Below are positions 1 to 7,790 of a stretch of 27,722 nucleotides of DNA, one piece after another; position 1 is the stretch's first letter, and every line of letters begins with the position of its first letter. The DNA comes from a virus, in the IMG/VR virus record IMGVR_UViG_3300027607_000101, positions 1 through 27,722 of that record; one strand, written 5' to 3'. The notes under the pieces are model-generated. The model was not told the DNA's origin, did not search any database, and saw nothing but the letters and a program-made list of their open reading frames with translations. The translations under genes were made by a program, and so were the position numbers.

Positions 1-252
1 TTGGGCTTGATTTTCGCTAAAGTACCATTAACCCCACGCCAGCTTATTGAGAGTCAGTTGCATCAAGAAGTGGGGGAGAAACTTTGGGCAATTGATTCAG
101 CTTGGGCCGTGCATCTTCAATGGTGCGCGGCTCGCTTGCTGGGGACGGTTGAACCCGACAATGCCTCAATTCCGCCCCTGGACAAACTCGCTCCCGATGC
201 GCCCTTTGCCGAGCATACGGCGTACTCGCCGAAACAGTTATTAAGCCTTTAA
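1..252 (+). CDS. Hypothetical protein, probably truncated at its 5' end by the window edge
   Basis: An open frame runs from the first base of the window to a TAA at 250-252, giving about 83 residues. The first codon is TTG, but the true start may lie upstream. The protein is rich in Leu and Ala, has a tryptophan-containing middle (WAIDSAWAVHLQW) and shows no motif I recognise. The next gene begins 4 bp after its stop on the same strand, so it looks like a member of the replication/modification operon that follows. I can offer no function. Other frames here are less convincing, and tight spacing to the downstream gene is the main support. Confidence 0.5.
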   Translation: MGLIFAKVPLTPRQLIESQLHQEVGEKLWAIDSAWAVHLQWCAARLLGTVEPDNASIPPLDKLAPDAPFAEHTAYSPKQLLSL

Positions 253-256
253 AGCC

Positions 257-574
257 ATGCCACAAACTATTCAACAACCCAAAGCACAAGAACTGGATTG
301 GTTCGAGCCAGAAGATCGAGACATAACCTCTTATCACGACATCAAGGATGACACGGTTGGGGAATACAGGGGCTATCAAATTCTTCTGGATGTCCCCAAT
401 GGCGGGATCTTGGGGATTACGATCGCTCGCGGCGAAGAGGTCTGGATCGTCTGCACCGAGAGCTTCGAGCGATTTCTGGATGTTCCCTGGCACATCCAAC
501 AAGCGAAGCGAAAAATCGACGAACTTCATACAACGCCAGGACAAATCGCACTCGAATTCAGATGGGACAGCTAA
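257..574 (+). CDS. Hypothetical protein, 105 aa
   Basis: An ATG-started frame of 105 residues. It is acidic near the N-terminus, with alternating hydrophobic and charged stretches (GYQILLDVPNGGILGITIA, then EEVWIVCTESFERFLDVPWHIQQAKRKIDEL) that suggest a small beta-alpha fold. No signal peptide, membrane segment or cofactor motif is visible. Its 3' end overlaps the start of the helicase gene by 13 bp, a strong sign of translational coupling within one operon. I do not recognise the family. It may be a small accessory protein of the helicase, but that is inferred only from position. Confidence 0.7.
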   Translation: MPQTIQQPKAQELDWFEPEDRDITSYHDIKDDTVGEYRGYQILLDVPNGGILGITIARGEEVWIVCTESFERFLDVPWHIQQAKRKIDELHTTPGQIALEFRWDS

Positions 575-2121
575 CACTCCTGGGGCAAGAGCGCGAGAAT
601 ATCCGCTTGCGCCCCTATCAAGAGGACTTCACCCAAGCCATCTTCGCCTCCTGGGCCAAGGGCAATCGCCGCGTCCTCGGACAGCTTCCAACCGGCGCGG
701 GTAAAACGGTCATCTTTTCCCACCTGTGCCGAACGTTCCTCGAACGGGGCGAAGGCGTGTTGGTCGTTGCCCACCGCCTGGAACTCATTTTGCAGGCCAA
801 GGAAAAGCTAGAAGCGATTTCTGGACTGCCCTGCGGCGTAATCAAGGCGGGATTCCCGGTTGAGTTGAACTACGACGTTCAAGTCGCCTCAATTCAATCC
901 CTCGTGCGACGCAAGCGCTATCCAGAAGCGGGGTTAGTCATCATCGACGAGGCACACCACAGTTGCGCTAAGTCCTACACCACTGTCCTCGAAGCCTACC
1001 CTGATGCCTACGTGCTGGGCGTGACCGCAACCCCTTGTCGCTCGGATGGTCAGGGGTTCAAGTACATCTATGATGACCTCGTGGTCGGAATCTCCCCGGA
1101 CAAACTCATCGAGCAGGGCTACTTGTCGCGCTTCAAGCTCTTTGGGTGCAAGGCGATTGATACCAGGGGCGTACGCAAAACGGCAGGCGATTACAACCTT
1201 CAGCAACTTTCTGAAGTGGCGATGGAAGTGACCGGCGAAATCGTTCCCACCTGGCGCAAGTACGCTGATGGCAAGCGGACGGTCGTTTTTGCCGTGGGCA
1301 TCAACCATAGCAAGCAAATCGTCCAAGCATTTGTCTCCGAAGGTATTTGTGCCGAACATCTCGACGGCGAAACTCCCCCCGACGAACGTGCTGCCATTCT
1401 GGAGCGGTTCCGAGCGGGGGAAACCCTTATCCTGTCCAACTGCGGCATCGTAACAGAGGGATTTGACGTTCCCGGCATCGAAGCCGTGCAATGCGTTCGC
1501 CCCACGGCTTCCACGTCGCTGTGGCTGCAAATGATTGGGCGGGCGTTGCGTCCGGCCCAAGGCAAAGACCACGCCGCCATCATCGACCACTCGGATAACT
1601 GGAAAAATCACGGACTGCCGGATGAAGAGCGCGACTGGAGCCTTGACCCCATCTCGCTCAATCCCGGTCGCTTTGTTCTCCAGTGCCCCGAATGCGAACA
1701 CTGCTTTCGGGCGCTGTCGCACGAACAGAAGCCCTATCGCCAAATCCTTGACGCGCGGGGCAATCTCAAGCCCATCTACAAATCCACTTGCCCCAGTTGC
1801 CTGCACGAATTCGATTGGGAGATGGGCAAGGGGGGCGATGGCGGGCCGATCCTCCTCGAACAGCTAGAGGGCGAAGTGACGGAAGTTTCGCTCGACACCC
1901 AGCAATGGGCGATTGAGGAGTTTCAGACAATCGCCACCGAACAGCAGGCAACCGGCAAAAAACGGGGGTGGATCTACTACCAACTGATTGAGAGCGATCG
2001 CGCTCTTGAGTTCAGCCTGGGCGACTGGCGCTACTTTGCCAAGCAATTTGGTTACAAGTCAGGTTGGGCTTGGCATACGTGGCAGTTGGTTCGGGAGAAA
2101 AAAACACAAGCAGCAGAATAA
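562..2121 (+). CDS. Superfamily 2 DEAD/DEAH-type DNA helicase with a C-terminal zinc-binding region
   Basis: A 519-aa ATP-dependent helicase of superfamily 2. The Q/Walker A region reads QLPTGAGKT at residues 41-49. The Walker B/DEAH box is IIDEAHHS with D129-H132, and motif III is GVTATP. In the second RecA domain, motifs V and VI appear as TEGFDVPGIEAVQCVRPT and QMIGRALRP. After the core, CPECEHCF and a later CPSCLHEF give four cysteines likely to bind zinc. This layout is typical of phage and plasmid UvsW/RecG-like or type III-restriction-like helicases that unwind or remodel DNA during replication or recombination. It overlaps the upstream gene by 13 bp and lies ahead of the initiator gene, so a role in phage DNA replication is likely but inferred. 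The family assignment is solid; the exact substrate is unknown. Confidence 0.93.
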   Translation: MGQLTLLGQERENIRLRPYQEDFTQAIFASWAKGNRRVLGQLPTGAGKTVIFSHLCRTFLERGEGVLVVAHRLELILQAKEKLEAISGLPCGVIKAGFPVELNYDVQVASIQSLVRRKRYPEAGLVIIDEAHHSCAKSYTTVLEAYPDAYVLGVTATPCRSDGQGFKYIYDDLVVGISPDKLIEQGYLSRFKLFGCKAIDTRGVRKTAGDYNLQQLSEVAMEVTGEIVPTWRKYADGKRTVVFAVGINHSKQIVQAFVSEGICAEHLDGETPPDERAAILERFRAGETLILSNCGIVTEGFDVPGIEAVQCVRPTASTSLWLQMIGRALRPAQGKDHAAIIDHSDNWKNHGLPDEERDWSLDPISLNPGRFVLQCPECEHCFRALSHEQKPYRQILDARGNLKPIYKSTCPSCLHEFDWEMGKGGDGGPILLEQLEGEVTEVSLDTQQWAIEEFQTIATEQQATGKKRGWIYYQLIESDRALEFSLGDWRYFAKQFGYKSGWAWHTWQLVREKKTQAAE

Positions 2122-2152
2122 ACCATTACGGGGTAAGCCCCCCTAGCTAACC

Positions 2153-3325
2153 ATGAGATCGAGTTGTATTCCCCATCCTCCCAATGAACCGCTGATCGTG
2201 ATTCGTCAGTGGCAGCGTGAATTCTGCAACGACTGCACGGTCGGAGCCGCACTTCTCTCCTTTTTTGAGTATTGGCACAATCTCAAGCTCGAAATGAGAT
2301 CGAATAATCGCAGGGCTAACGATATCGCTGAAGCTCACGGCGACGAACGAACGCAAGACGAATCTCTCTATCAATTTCACAGCGAACGGGAGTTGATAGA
2401 GGGGATACAGGGAATAGGGAAAAAGGACAAAATCCGCAAAGCGATCGCCTTCTTGTCCGAACAAGGGGTACTCTCAGTCCACAAAAACCCCAATCCCAGA
2501 TACGCCTTTGACAAGACCCGGTTTTTCCTTTTTCATCCAGAAGCCCTTATCGACTGGTTACGAAATTATCGATCGTCGGAAAATCGGCTATCGAAGGCGG
2601 AAAACCGACCACGGTCGGCCGAAAATCGACCACCGTCGTCGGAACATCGACCACGGTCGGCCGAAAATCGGCGAACAATACCAGAGACTTCTTCAGAGAC
2701 TTCCTCTAAGACTTCTTCAGAGAGGGGGAGAGAACGCGCGCGCGGGGAAACCTCAACTCGGAACGATTCTGAGATGGGAGCAAGTCAAGCTTCAAACTCA
2801 TCCCCAACAAAACCCACCTTCACTGTTAACTCTTCTCCTCCCAGTCCAGAAAATGTTCCGCGCTCAGAATTAGTCCGAGATAGAAACAACTCAAAGAAGA
2901 TAAACGATAGTGAGTGCAACAAAGAACAAGAAAAGACCGATCCGCACTTCGGACGAACTTCAGCATTAACCCACCAGAAGCAACGCGCTCGCGAGGAGTC
3001 GATTGTGGATAGCCCGTTTGCCTCGGTGGAGGAAGAGGACGACTTTTACGAACAGTTCTGGCATTTCACCCAGGCCACCAGCCCCAAGCTTGACCCCGGT
3101 AGGGTGACGGCGATCTGTACGAGTTGTTTGCGGCGGCTCAAGACGGGAACGGCTGAAGCGCAAGATCGCTATCACCTCAATCTCTGGCGGCGAGGGCAGC
3201 TAACCGGATATCAGAACGCAACCTACGACCCAGTGCAAACCGAACGCGACGCCATGCAAGCAAGAGCCGCCGCAATTCTCGCCCCCATAAAGCAACAACA
3301 ACTTGAAAACAGACAATATGCTTAG
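2153..3325 (+). CDS. Replication-initiator-like (lambda O-type) protein with an internal repeat
   Basis: A 390-aa protein. The N-terminal ~135 residues (CTVGAALLSFFEYWHNLKLE, later KIRKAIAFLSEQGVLSVHKNPNPRYAFDKTRFFLF) look like the winged-helix domain of phage replisome organisers, which bind the origin. Residues 141-175 are five 7-residue repeats built around SAENRPR. They are followed by short ETSS/KTSS repeats, a long Ser/Asn/Lys-rich linker probably without fixed structure, and a compact C-terminal domain from about residue 290 (DDFYEQFWHFTQATSPKLDPGR). The next gene overlaps it and looks like a helicase loader, then a DnaB-type ATPase follows, reproducing the O-P-helicase order of lambdoid-style modules. 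The initiator call rests on this order plus the winged-helix appearance. A transcriptional regulator remains possible. Confidence 0.6.
   Translation: MRSSCIPHPPNEPLIVIRQWQREFCNDCTVGAALLSFFEYWHNLKLEMRSNNRRANDIAEAHGDERTQDESLYQFHSERELIEGIQGIGKKDKIRKAIAFLSEQGVLSVHKNPNPRYAFDKTRFFLFHPEALIDWLRNYRSSENRLSKAENRPRSAENRPPSSEHRPRSAENRRTIPETSSETSSKTSSERGRERARGETSTRNDSEMGASQASNSSPTKPTFTVNSSPPSPENVPRSELVRDRNNSKKINDSECNKEQEKTDPHFGRTSALTHQKQRAREESIVDSPFASVEEEDDFYEQFWHFTQATSPKLDPGRVTAICTSCLRRLKTGTAEAQDRYHLNLWRRGQLTGYQNATYDPVQTERDAMQARAAAILAPIKQQQLENRQYA
2573..2677 (+). repeat. Five tandem 21-bp repeats inside the initiator-like gene (candidate iterons)
   Basis: Five in-frame 21-bp units lie at 2573-2593, 2594-2614, 2615-2635, 2636-2656 and 2657-2677. 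Each is built around TCGGCCGAAAATCGACCACG with a few changes. Neighbouring units create inverted CCGACC/GGTCGG arms two bases apart. A second, shorter 12-bp repeat (GAGACTTCTTCA-like) follows at about 2685-2720. Several lambdoid phages carry their origin iterons inside the initiator gene, so this could be an origin. It could equally be only a coding repeat. Confidence 0.75.
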
Positions 3326-3797
3326 CATTGACCTTTTTCAGCAACAAATCTGCGACTTTGCCCGCTACTACAACCGCGACATCACCGACAATCCGATCGC
3401 TTTACAGGCTTGGTACGAATTCCTCGCTGATAACTTGTCGGACGAGGAACTGATTCCCGCCATCAAACACGCCATTGCGACCTTCCACTTCATGCCCTCG
3501 CCCCAGGAGTTCCTAGAAGCCTTCAGGGGCGCTTCTGATACAAACGCACTAGAAGCGTGGAATCAATGCCTTGAAGAGGCTGCTAGGGGGCGTACAAGCG
3601 TTAGGGAGCTGGATTTCCCACCCGAAGCCAAAATCGCCATTAGCAAAATCGGCGGCTTGCTTCAGATTGGCAACGCCGATGAATGGCAGCGAAAGGAGCT
3701 AAAAGAACGCTTTCTTAGCGAGTTCAAAGAGCTATCGCTTGCTCCTTCTCAACCCGCATTGCCCATAACCCTCCATCGAACTCTTCAAGTTCAATGA
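3318..3797 (+). CDS. Probable replicative helicase loader-like protein
   Basis: A protein of about 159 residues. An in-frame TTG exists at 3303, but the ATG at 3318 is preferred because it overlaps the end of the initiator-like gene by only 8 bp. The sequence is alpha-helical and acidic (LFQQQICDFARYYNRDI, WYEFLADNLSDEELIPAIKHAI), followed by FMPSPQEFLEAF. This is the pattern of the helical N-terminal domain in phage helicase loaders and in DnaA/DnaD-associated small proteins, where a helical bundle prepares the helicase for loading. Position between the initiator-like and DnaB-like genes supports this. No Walker motif is present, so it is not an AAA+ loader of the DnaC type. The call is inference from fold-like pattern and neighbours. 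Confidence 0.55.
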   Translation: MLSIDLFQQQICDFARYYNRDITDNPIALQAWYEFLADNLSDEELIPAIKHAIATFHFMPSPQEFLEAFRGASDTNALEAWNQCLEEAARGRTSVRELDFPPEAKIAISKIGGLLQIGNADEWQRKELKERFLSEFKELSLAPSQPALPITLHRTLQVQ

Positions 3798-4138
3798 CCT
3801 TTACTCCCCTCAAACCCCTACGACCGCCAGAGCAGGATGGCGAAATCTGGCAACCTCGCTGGGATTGCTTCTGCTGCCACGATACCGGAATCATACTTCG
3901 CAAGGAATGGGTGCTAGAAAGCCCGCAAAATTATGCCCTTGCCTGCAATCGCCCCTCCTGTAGCTCCGGAGCAATGCTGCGAGCGACTGGGGGACTTGAT
4001 ACCCGCGTTCCTCCCGCAATCTGCGAGCAAATCCACGAACTGGAGCGCGAATCCTGGCGACAAACCACAAAGGAAAAAGTCGAAAGAATCCGCGCCCTGG
4101 CCAATCAGCAAATCGAGAGTTTCACAGAGAGTTTTTGA
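3794..4138 (+). CDS. Small zinc-binding protein, unknown function
   Basis: A 114-aa protein whose ATG overlaps the stop of the upstream gene (ATGA). It contains CFCC followed about 25 residues later by CNRPSC, a probable four-cysteine zinc site around residues 25-56. A charged helical C-terminus follows (CEQIHELERESWRQTTKEKVERIRALANQQI) that may form a coiled coil. Its position between the loader-like and DnaB-like genes suggests a replisome accessory, for example a DNA-binding or primase-associated zinc protein, but nothing in the sequence proves it. Confidence 0.7.
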   Translation: MTFTPLKPLRPPEQDGEIWQPRWDCFCCHDTGIILRKEWVLESPQNYALACNRPSCSSGAMLRATGGLDTRVPPAICEQIHELERESWRQTTKEKVERIRALANQQIESFTESF

Positions 4139-4140
4139 TA

Positions 4141-4971
4141 ATGACTAGCAATAAGAACCGATTTCTCCCAACCGGATTTCACGACCTCGACAATCTCATT
4201 CAAGGGCTTCCGTCTGGGGAGCTTACAGTCTTGGCTAGCGACACATCAATAGGGAAGACAACCTTGGCGCTCGAACTAGCGCTGAGCGCAGTGAGGAGGA
4301 ATTTTCCCACCTGCTTTTTTACGCCTGAAATGACCGAATCTCAGATTGTTAAGAAAAGCCTCGCTCGCCTTGCTGCTGAAAACGACGAACCGCCCGAAGT
4401 TCGGGTAGAACACTTGTTTGCTCGCAACGCTGTCTCGAAAGCAGGAATGGCAAAGTTATCTTCGGCTGCGGAACAGATTGTCGACCTACCGCTGTGGATT
4501 AACGACCAATCTGCTCCTTCCGTCCAAGACATTCGCGACGAGCTGCAAAAGGTTAAGTCCATTCAGGGCGCACTCAGTTTGGCCGTTATCGATCGCATTG
4601 GCTTGATGCATGTCAATAGGCAGGCCGATCGCTTTGAGGAACTCGGTTCCGTCCTGGTAGGCTTGCGCGGCATTGCTGAAGATTTTGATATCCCACTGCT
4701 GGGGTTATCTCAGATTGGGGGCGACGTAGAGGGACGCATGGATAAGCGTCCGATACTGGCGGATCTTCAAGAGTTAGCCCCCTACGAACAGGAAGCCGCC
4801 ATCGTTCTGGGGTTGTATCGCGACGAACACTATTACCTCGATACTTCCGAAAAAAGGATTGCCGAGGTGATAGTCCTCAAAAATCGCTTTGGCTCAACGG
4901 GGACGGCTAAGCTTCTGTTCCAGCCTGAATACAGCAGGTTTCGCAATCTCGCTGGAGGGATTGGGCAATGA
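4141..4971 (+). CDS. DnaB-type replicative helicase ATPase domain, without the N-terminal domain
   Basis: About 276 residues, roughly the size of the C-terminal RecA-like domain of DnaB only. It opens with LPTGFHDLDNLIQGLPSGEL, the typical linker into the ATPase core. Walker A is SDTSIGKTT with GKT at 38-40. The region FFTPEMTESQIVKKSLARLA matches the DnaB EM/ARLA signature. Walker B is LAVIDRIGLM and the sensor/loop region is LLGLSQI. The C-terminal IVLGLYRDEHYY and IVLKNRFGSTGTAKLLFQPEYSRF carry the finger and beta-hairpin elements. The normal ~150-residue DnaB N-terminal helical collar is missing. A TTG at 4135 is possible, but ATG 4141 just after the previous stop is preferred. It probably unwinds DNA or assists a host DnaB; a RadA/KaiC-like role is less likely. 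Confidence 0.85.
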   Translation: MTSNKNRFLPTGFHDLDNLIQGLPSGELTVLASDTSIGKTTLALELALSAVRRNFPTCFFTPEMTESQIVKKSLARLAAENDEPPEVRVEHLFARNAVSKAGMAKLSSAAEQIVDLPLWINDQSAPSVQDIRDELQKVKSIQGALSLAVIDRIGLMHVNRQADRFEELGSVLVGLRGIAEDFDIPLLGLSQIGGDVEGRMDKRPILADLQELAPYEQEAAIVLGLYRDEHYYLDTSEKRIAEVIVLKNRFGSTGTAKLLFQPEYSRFRNLAGGIGQ

Positions 4972-5630
4972 GCCTCAAGTCTGTAATGCAGGAATTCCGC
5001 ACCCATCGAAAATCCTGGGGCGGAACCTATCGAGATACCCGCCTGAAACCCCAACCCAAAGAAACCGGGTGCAAGCACAAATTCTCAAAGCGAGACGAGA
5101 CTGGGGTATGCGAAGTTTGCGGTACGAGTTTTAGCTATCAGCGCGACCCGCGCGTCAAACCCCGCAAAACTTGTTCTACCGCTTGTGCCAATCACCTCAA
5201 ACGCTCCAAGCAGCGCCGCCGCGTCGAGGTCGCCTGCCCCCACTGCGGCAAGCATTTTGAAAAGCGCCCCAGCGAATCCAAAAGATACTGCTCGTCGCAG
5301 TGCGCTTACCAGGGACGCAAAAAATCTCCAGTCTGTCTGAAATGGAGCAAGACGAGCGTGGCGCTGCTATCGCTCTTGGCTTCCCTCCCAGAAGGCGATC
5401 GCCTGCACGTTCATCAGATTCGCGCTCGACTTGGGGCGGATACCCAAGAAAAGCGTCAAGAGTGCAAGCGCTGTATCGGTTCTGCCCTTAAAGGCAAGAC
5501 GATTTCTGCCGAAGGTTACGACTACGGCGGACGTACCTATGCCATTACCCCGTTGGGGCGCGAGCGATTGGAGAAATATCTCAACTATTGCCGCCAACAA
5601 CCGTTTAAAACTCAGGAGTGGCGACAATGA
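4968..5630 (+). CDS. Double zinc-finger DNA-binding protein with a winged-helix-like tail
   Basis: A 220-aa basic protein whose ATG overlaps the DnaB-like gene stop (ATGA). Residues ~35-80 contain a zinc knuckle pair (C-x-H ... CEVCG ... CSTACANHLK). A second knuckle follows at about 89-115 (CPHCGKHF ... YCSSQCAYQGRKK). These resemble the C2/C2 treble-clef fingers of phage HNH-like and host-factor proteins, but no HNH catalytic triad is visible. From about residue 130, VALLSLLASLPEGDRLHVHQIRARLG and ITPLGRERLEKYL look like a winged helix. It is probably a DNA- or RNA-binding regulator or replication accessory. The family is not recognised. Confidence 0.75.
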   Translation: MSLKSVMQEFRTHRKSWGGTYRDTRLKPQPKETGCKHKFSKRDETGVCEVCGTSFSYQRDPRVKPRKTCSTACANHLKRSKQRRRVEVACPHCGKHFEKRPSESKRYCSSQCAYQGRKKSPVCLKWSKTSVALLSLLASLPEGDRLHVHQIRARLGADTQEKRQECKRCIGSALKGKTISAEGYDYGGRTYAITPLGRERLEKYLNYCRQQPFKTQEWRQ

Positions 5631-6202
5631 AACCACTTTGGACTCGACAGGAGGACGAACTACTTGCGAAATCCTATCGAACCGATGGCGCGACCTCTCT
5701 CGCCGAACAACTCAATCGAACTCGTTCTGCCATCAGTTCTCGCGCTCGCCGGCTGGGATTAGCTCGCACGAATCGCTGGAGCGAGTCAGAGGACGAGTAT
5801 TTGCACGAGATCGCAGAAACGCTTCCGGTGGACTGGCTTCTCAAGCACTGGCAGACAAAAGCCAAACGCGAGGGCTGGCCGCGCCGCCAGAAGCATTCGA
5901 TTGTCCGGCGATTGCTGGATTTGGGTTATAGCGCTCGCCCCGACGCAACCTACATCAGCGCCCTGCCCTTGGCAACAGTATTGGGCGTTCGCCATTACAC
6001 CATCTGCCGCTGGATCTCTCGCGGACAGCTCAAATCCACTCAGTCGTGCGAGCGGGGGAACCACCGCATCCACTATCGCGATTTTGCCGCGTTCCTGCTC
6101 GCCAATGGCAACGTTATCAATTGCTTCTCAGAGGAGGGAAGAGCTTGGGCGATGGCAACGCTTGCCGACTGGACGAATTTAAAAAAGAGGCATTGCCAAT
6201 GA
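5627..6202 (+). CDS. SANT/Myb-like and MerR-type HTH DNA-binding protein
   Basis: ATG 5627 overlaps the stop of the previous gene and has an AGGAG at 5614-5618, so it is favoured over GTG 5618. The N-terminal ~55 residues (WTRQEDELLAKSYRTDGATSLAEQLNRTRSAISSRARRLG) form a Myb/SANT-like helix-turn-helix, partly repeated at RWSESEDEYLHEIAETLPV. The C-terminal half contains ALPLATVLGVRHYTICRWISRG followed by HRIHYRDFAAFLLANG, a MerR/excisionase-type HTH with wing. Such two-headed proteins are common in phage operons as regulators or homing-type DNA binders. It probably regulates the operon or acts in recombination. The target is unknown. Confidence 0.8.
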   Translation: MKPLWTRQEDELLAKSYRTDGATSLAEQLNRTRSAISSRARRLGLARTNRWSESEDEYLHEIAETLPVDWLLKHWQTKAKREGWPRRQKHSIVRRLLDLGYSARPDATYISALPLATVLGVRHYTICRWISRGQLKSTQSCERGNHRIHYRDFAAFLLANGNVINCFSEEGRAWAMATLADWTNLKKRHCQ

Positions 6203-7530
6203 GCAGACAACTCACCTTATTTGAAGGCGATCGCGCTACAGAAAAGCAGGCGATTGAACTCACCGCCCAGTCCCTCAATGCCTACGGGCAAGACTACGAC
6301 CACTGGGCGATTAGTTTCAGCGGCGGCAAGGACAGCAGCGCTCTCGTCACTCTCACCGCTCACCTGATTGAAATGGGCGCGGTGAAGCCCCCAAAAACGA
6401 TGACCGTGTTGTATGCGGACACCCGCCAAGAGCTGCCCCCATTGCAACAATCCGCCATGCAGATTTTAGAGCGCTGCCGGGAATTGGGCTGGCAGACCGA
6501 AATCTGCACGGCCGAAATGGACAAGCGCTTTTGGGTCTATCTGTTGGGGCGCGGCGTTCCCCCACCCAATAACTCAACAATGCGCTGGTGTACGGAGCAA
6601 ATCAAGCTGATTCCGATGAAGCAAGCACTGATTCGGCGATATGAGGCACTGCCAGGGAACGCCAAATACAAAGACTTGAAAGCTTTGGCTAAGTTCGTGA
6701 AGCGGGAGTTTGAGAAGCGGCATGGCAGGGGATCTGCCAAAGTTCAAGAGAAGCTGCTGTTCGAGCAGACCCACAGGAAAATAGAAGAGGTCTTTGGCAA
6801 GCAAGAGCGCATCCTATCCCTCAATGGCGTGAGGATTGGCGAATCTGCCATGCGCGATCGCCGCATCGCCCTCAGTTGCTCGAAGAACGGCTCCGAGTGC
6901 GGACAGGGCTGGTTTCAGCGCGACCTCCCCGATCTGATTTGCGATAAACTTAGCCCCATTTTGCACTGGAGGGTTTGCTTGATCTGGGATTGGCTGATTC
7001 AAGCGGCTATCGAATTGGGCTTTTCCACCTATCTCCTGAGTCAAGTCTATGGCGGCGAGGAAGCGACCGAACTTAATGCCCGTACCGGATGTATCGGTTG
7101 CCCATTAGCCTCAGAAGATATGGCGCTCAACGCGCTAGTTAAAAGGCCGGAATACGAATATCTCGCCCCATTGCAAGAAATCCGCTGGTGGCACTCCGAA
7201 GCCAGAAAATTCGAGAATCGCCTCCAAAAGTTCGGCGAGCGTAACCAGGACGGCAACTTTTCTAAGAACCCCTGCCGTAAGGGGCCGCTGATCCTCGAAT
7301 TTCGGGAGAAAATGCTCGCCGCCATCCTGCGGATTCAGGCAACCTGCAACGCTCAGTGTCCTGATGGAGCGCCTCCGGTAGACATCATCAACCCCCACGA
7401 AGAAACGCGGATTCGCGAACTTATTGATGCGAAGACATTCCCCAATAAATGGACGGGGAACGAACCGCGCGGCGATGTCCTCCTGGACACGATTTACAGC
7501 AACGGGAGCGTGCAACCCGTCTTGTTTTGA
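6199..7530 (+). CDS. DndC/PAPS-reductase-like ATP-pyrophosphatase (sulfur transfer)
   Basis: ATG 6199 overlaps the previous stop (ATGA) and gives 443 aa; the frame is open further upstream but that part overlaps another gene. The PP-loop is SFSGGKDSS with SGGKDS at 41-46. It is followed by PKTMTVLYADTRQELPPL, GVPPPNNSTMRWCTEQIKLIP (RWCT at 129-132) and SLNGVRIGESAMRDRR. A C-x2-C pair sits in TGCIGCPLASED (C298, C301). These are the landmarks of DndC, the enzyme that activates the DNA backbone for sulfur insertion, with cysteines for an iron-sulfur cluster. Several phages carry related PAPS-reductase-like proteins of unsettled role. No DndB, DndD, DndE or DndA/cysteine desulfurase is in the window. 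DNA phosphorothioation or another sulfur transfer is inferred; assimilatory PAPS reductase is less likely. Confidence 0.85.
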   Translation: MSRQLTLFEGDRATEKQAIELTAQSLNAYGQDYDHWAISFSGGKDSSALVTLTAHLIEMGAVKPPKTMTVLYADTRQELPPLQQSAMQILERCRELGWQTEICTAEMDKRFWVYLLGRGVPPPNNSTMRWCTEQIKLIPMKQALIRRYEALPGNAKYKDLKALAKFVKREFEKRHGRGSAKVQEKLLFEQTHRKIEEVFGKQERILSLNGVRIGESAMRDRRIALSCSKNGSECGQGWFQRDLPDLICDKLSPILHWRVCLIWDWLIQAAIELGFSTYLLSQVYGGEEATELNARTGCIGCPLASEDMALNALVKRPEYEYLAPLQEIRWWHSEARKFENRLQKFGERNQDGNFSKNPCRKGPLILEFREKMLAAILRIQATCNAQCPDGAPPVDIINPHEETRIRELIDAKTFPNKWTGNEPRGDVLLDTIYSNGSVQPVLF

Positions 7531-7556
7531 TGAAGAACTCAAAGGAGAAGTCGATT

Positions 7557-7790
7557 ATGTCGGTAAAAGATCGCATAAACCCAGTAACTGTCCTCGTGCT
7601 ATTAGCAATGGGCGCGATCGCCGTTGCCTTGATAATTAGCGCAATCGCGCTAGCGGCATATTTATTGATGTTGGCTTGGAATTACTTACTCCCAAACCAC
7701 CCAATAACAATTTTGGAAGCGGGAGTTTTGTGGTTTTTTCTCATCTCCTTGATTAAGGGAAGTGCTGTCTTGTTATTGAGGTGGAAGTGA
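7557..7790 (+). CDS. Small two-helix membrane protein, 77 aa
   Basis: The frame is open further upstream, but AAAGGAG at 7541-7547 sits 9 bases before ATG 7557, which fixes this start. The protein has a short basic N-terminus (MSVKDRINP), a long hydrophobic segment at about 10-43 (VTVLVLLAMGAIAVALIISA, then IALAAYLLMLAW) and a second at about 53-72 (EAGVLWFFLISLIKGSAVLL). It is therefore an inner-membrane protein with two or three helices. Its size and position inside a phage operon fit a holin or superinfection-exclusion protein, but no lysin gene lies nearby and no specific family is recognised. Its stop overlaps the methyltransferase start. Confidence 0.7.
   Translation: MSVKDRINPVTVLVLLAMGAIAVALIISAIALAAYLLMLAWNYLLPNHPITILEAGVLWFFLISLIKGSAVLLLRWK

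Noticed and set aside
934-1806. A 290-aa minus-strand frame within the helicase gene
   Set aside because: Antisense shadow of a gene with textbook helicase motifs; no motif or ribosome-binding site of its own.
6046-6198. An upstream extension of the DndC-like gene
   Set aside because: The extra 51 residues lie wholly inside the previous gene in another frame, and ATG 6199 overlapping its stop gives the normal start.
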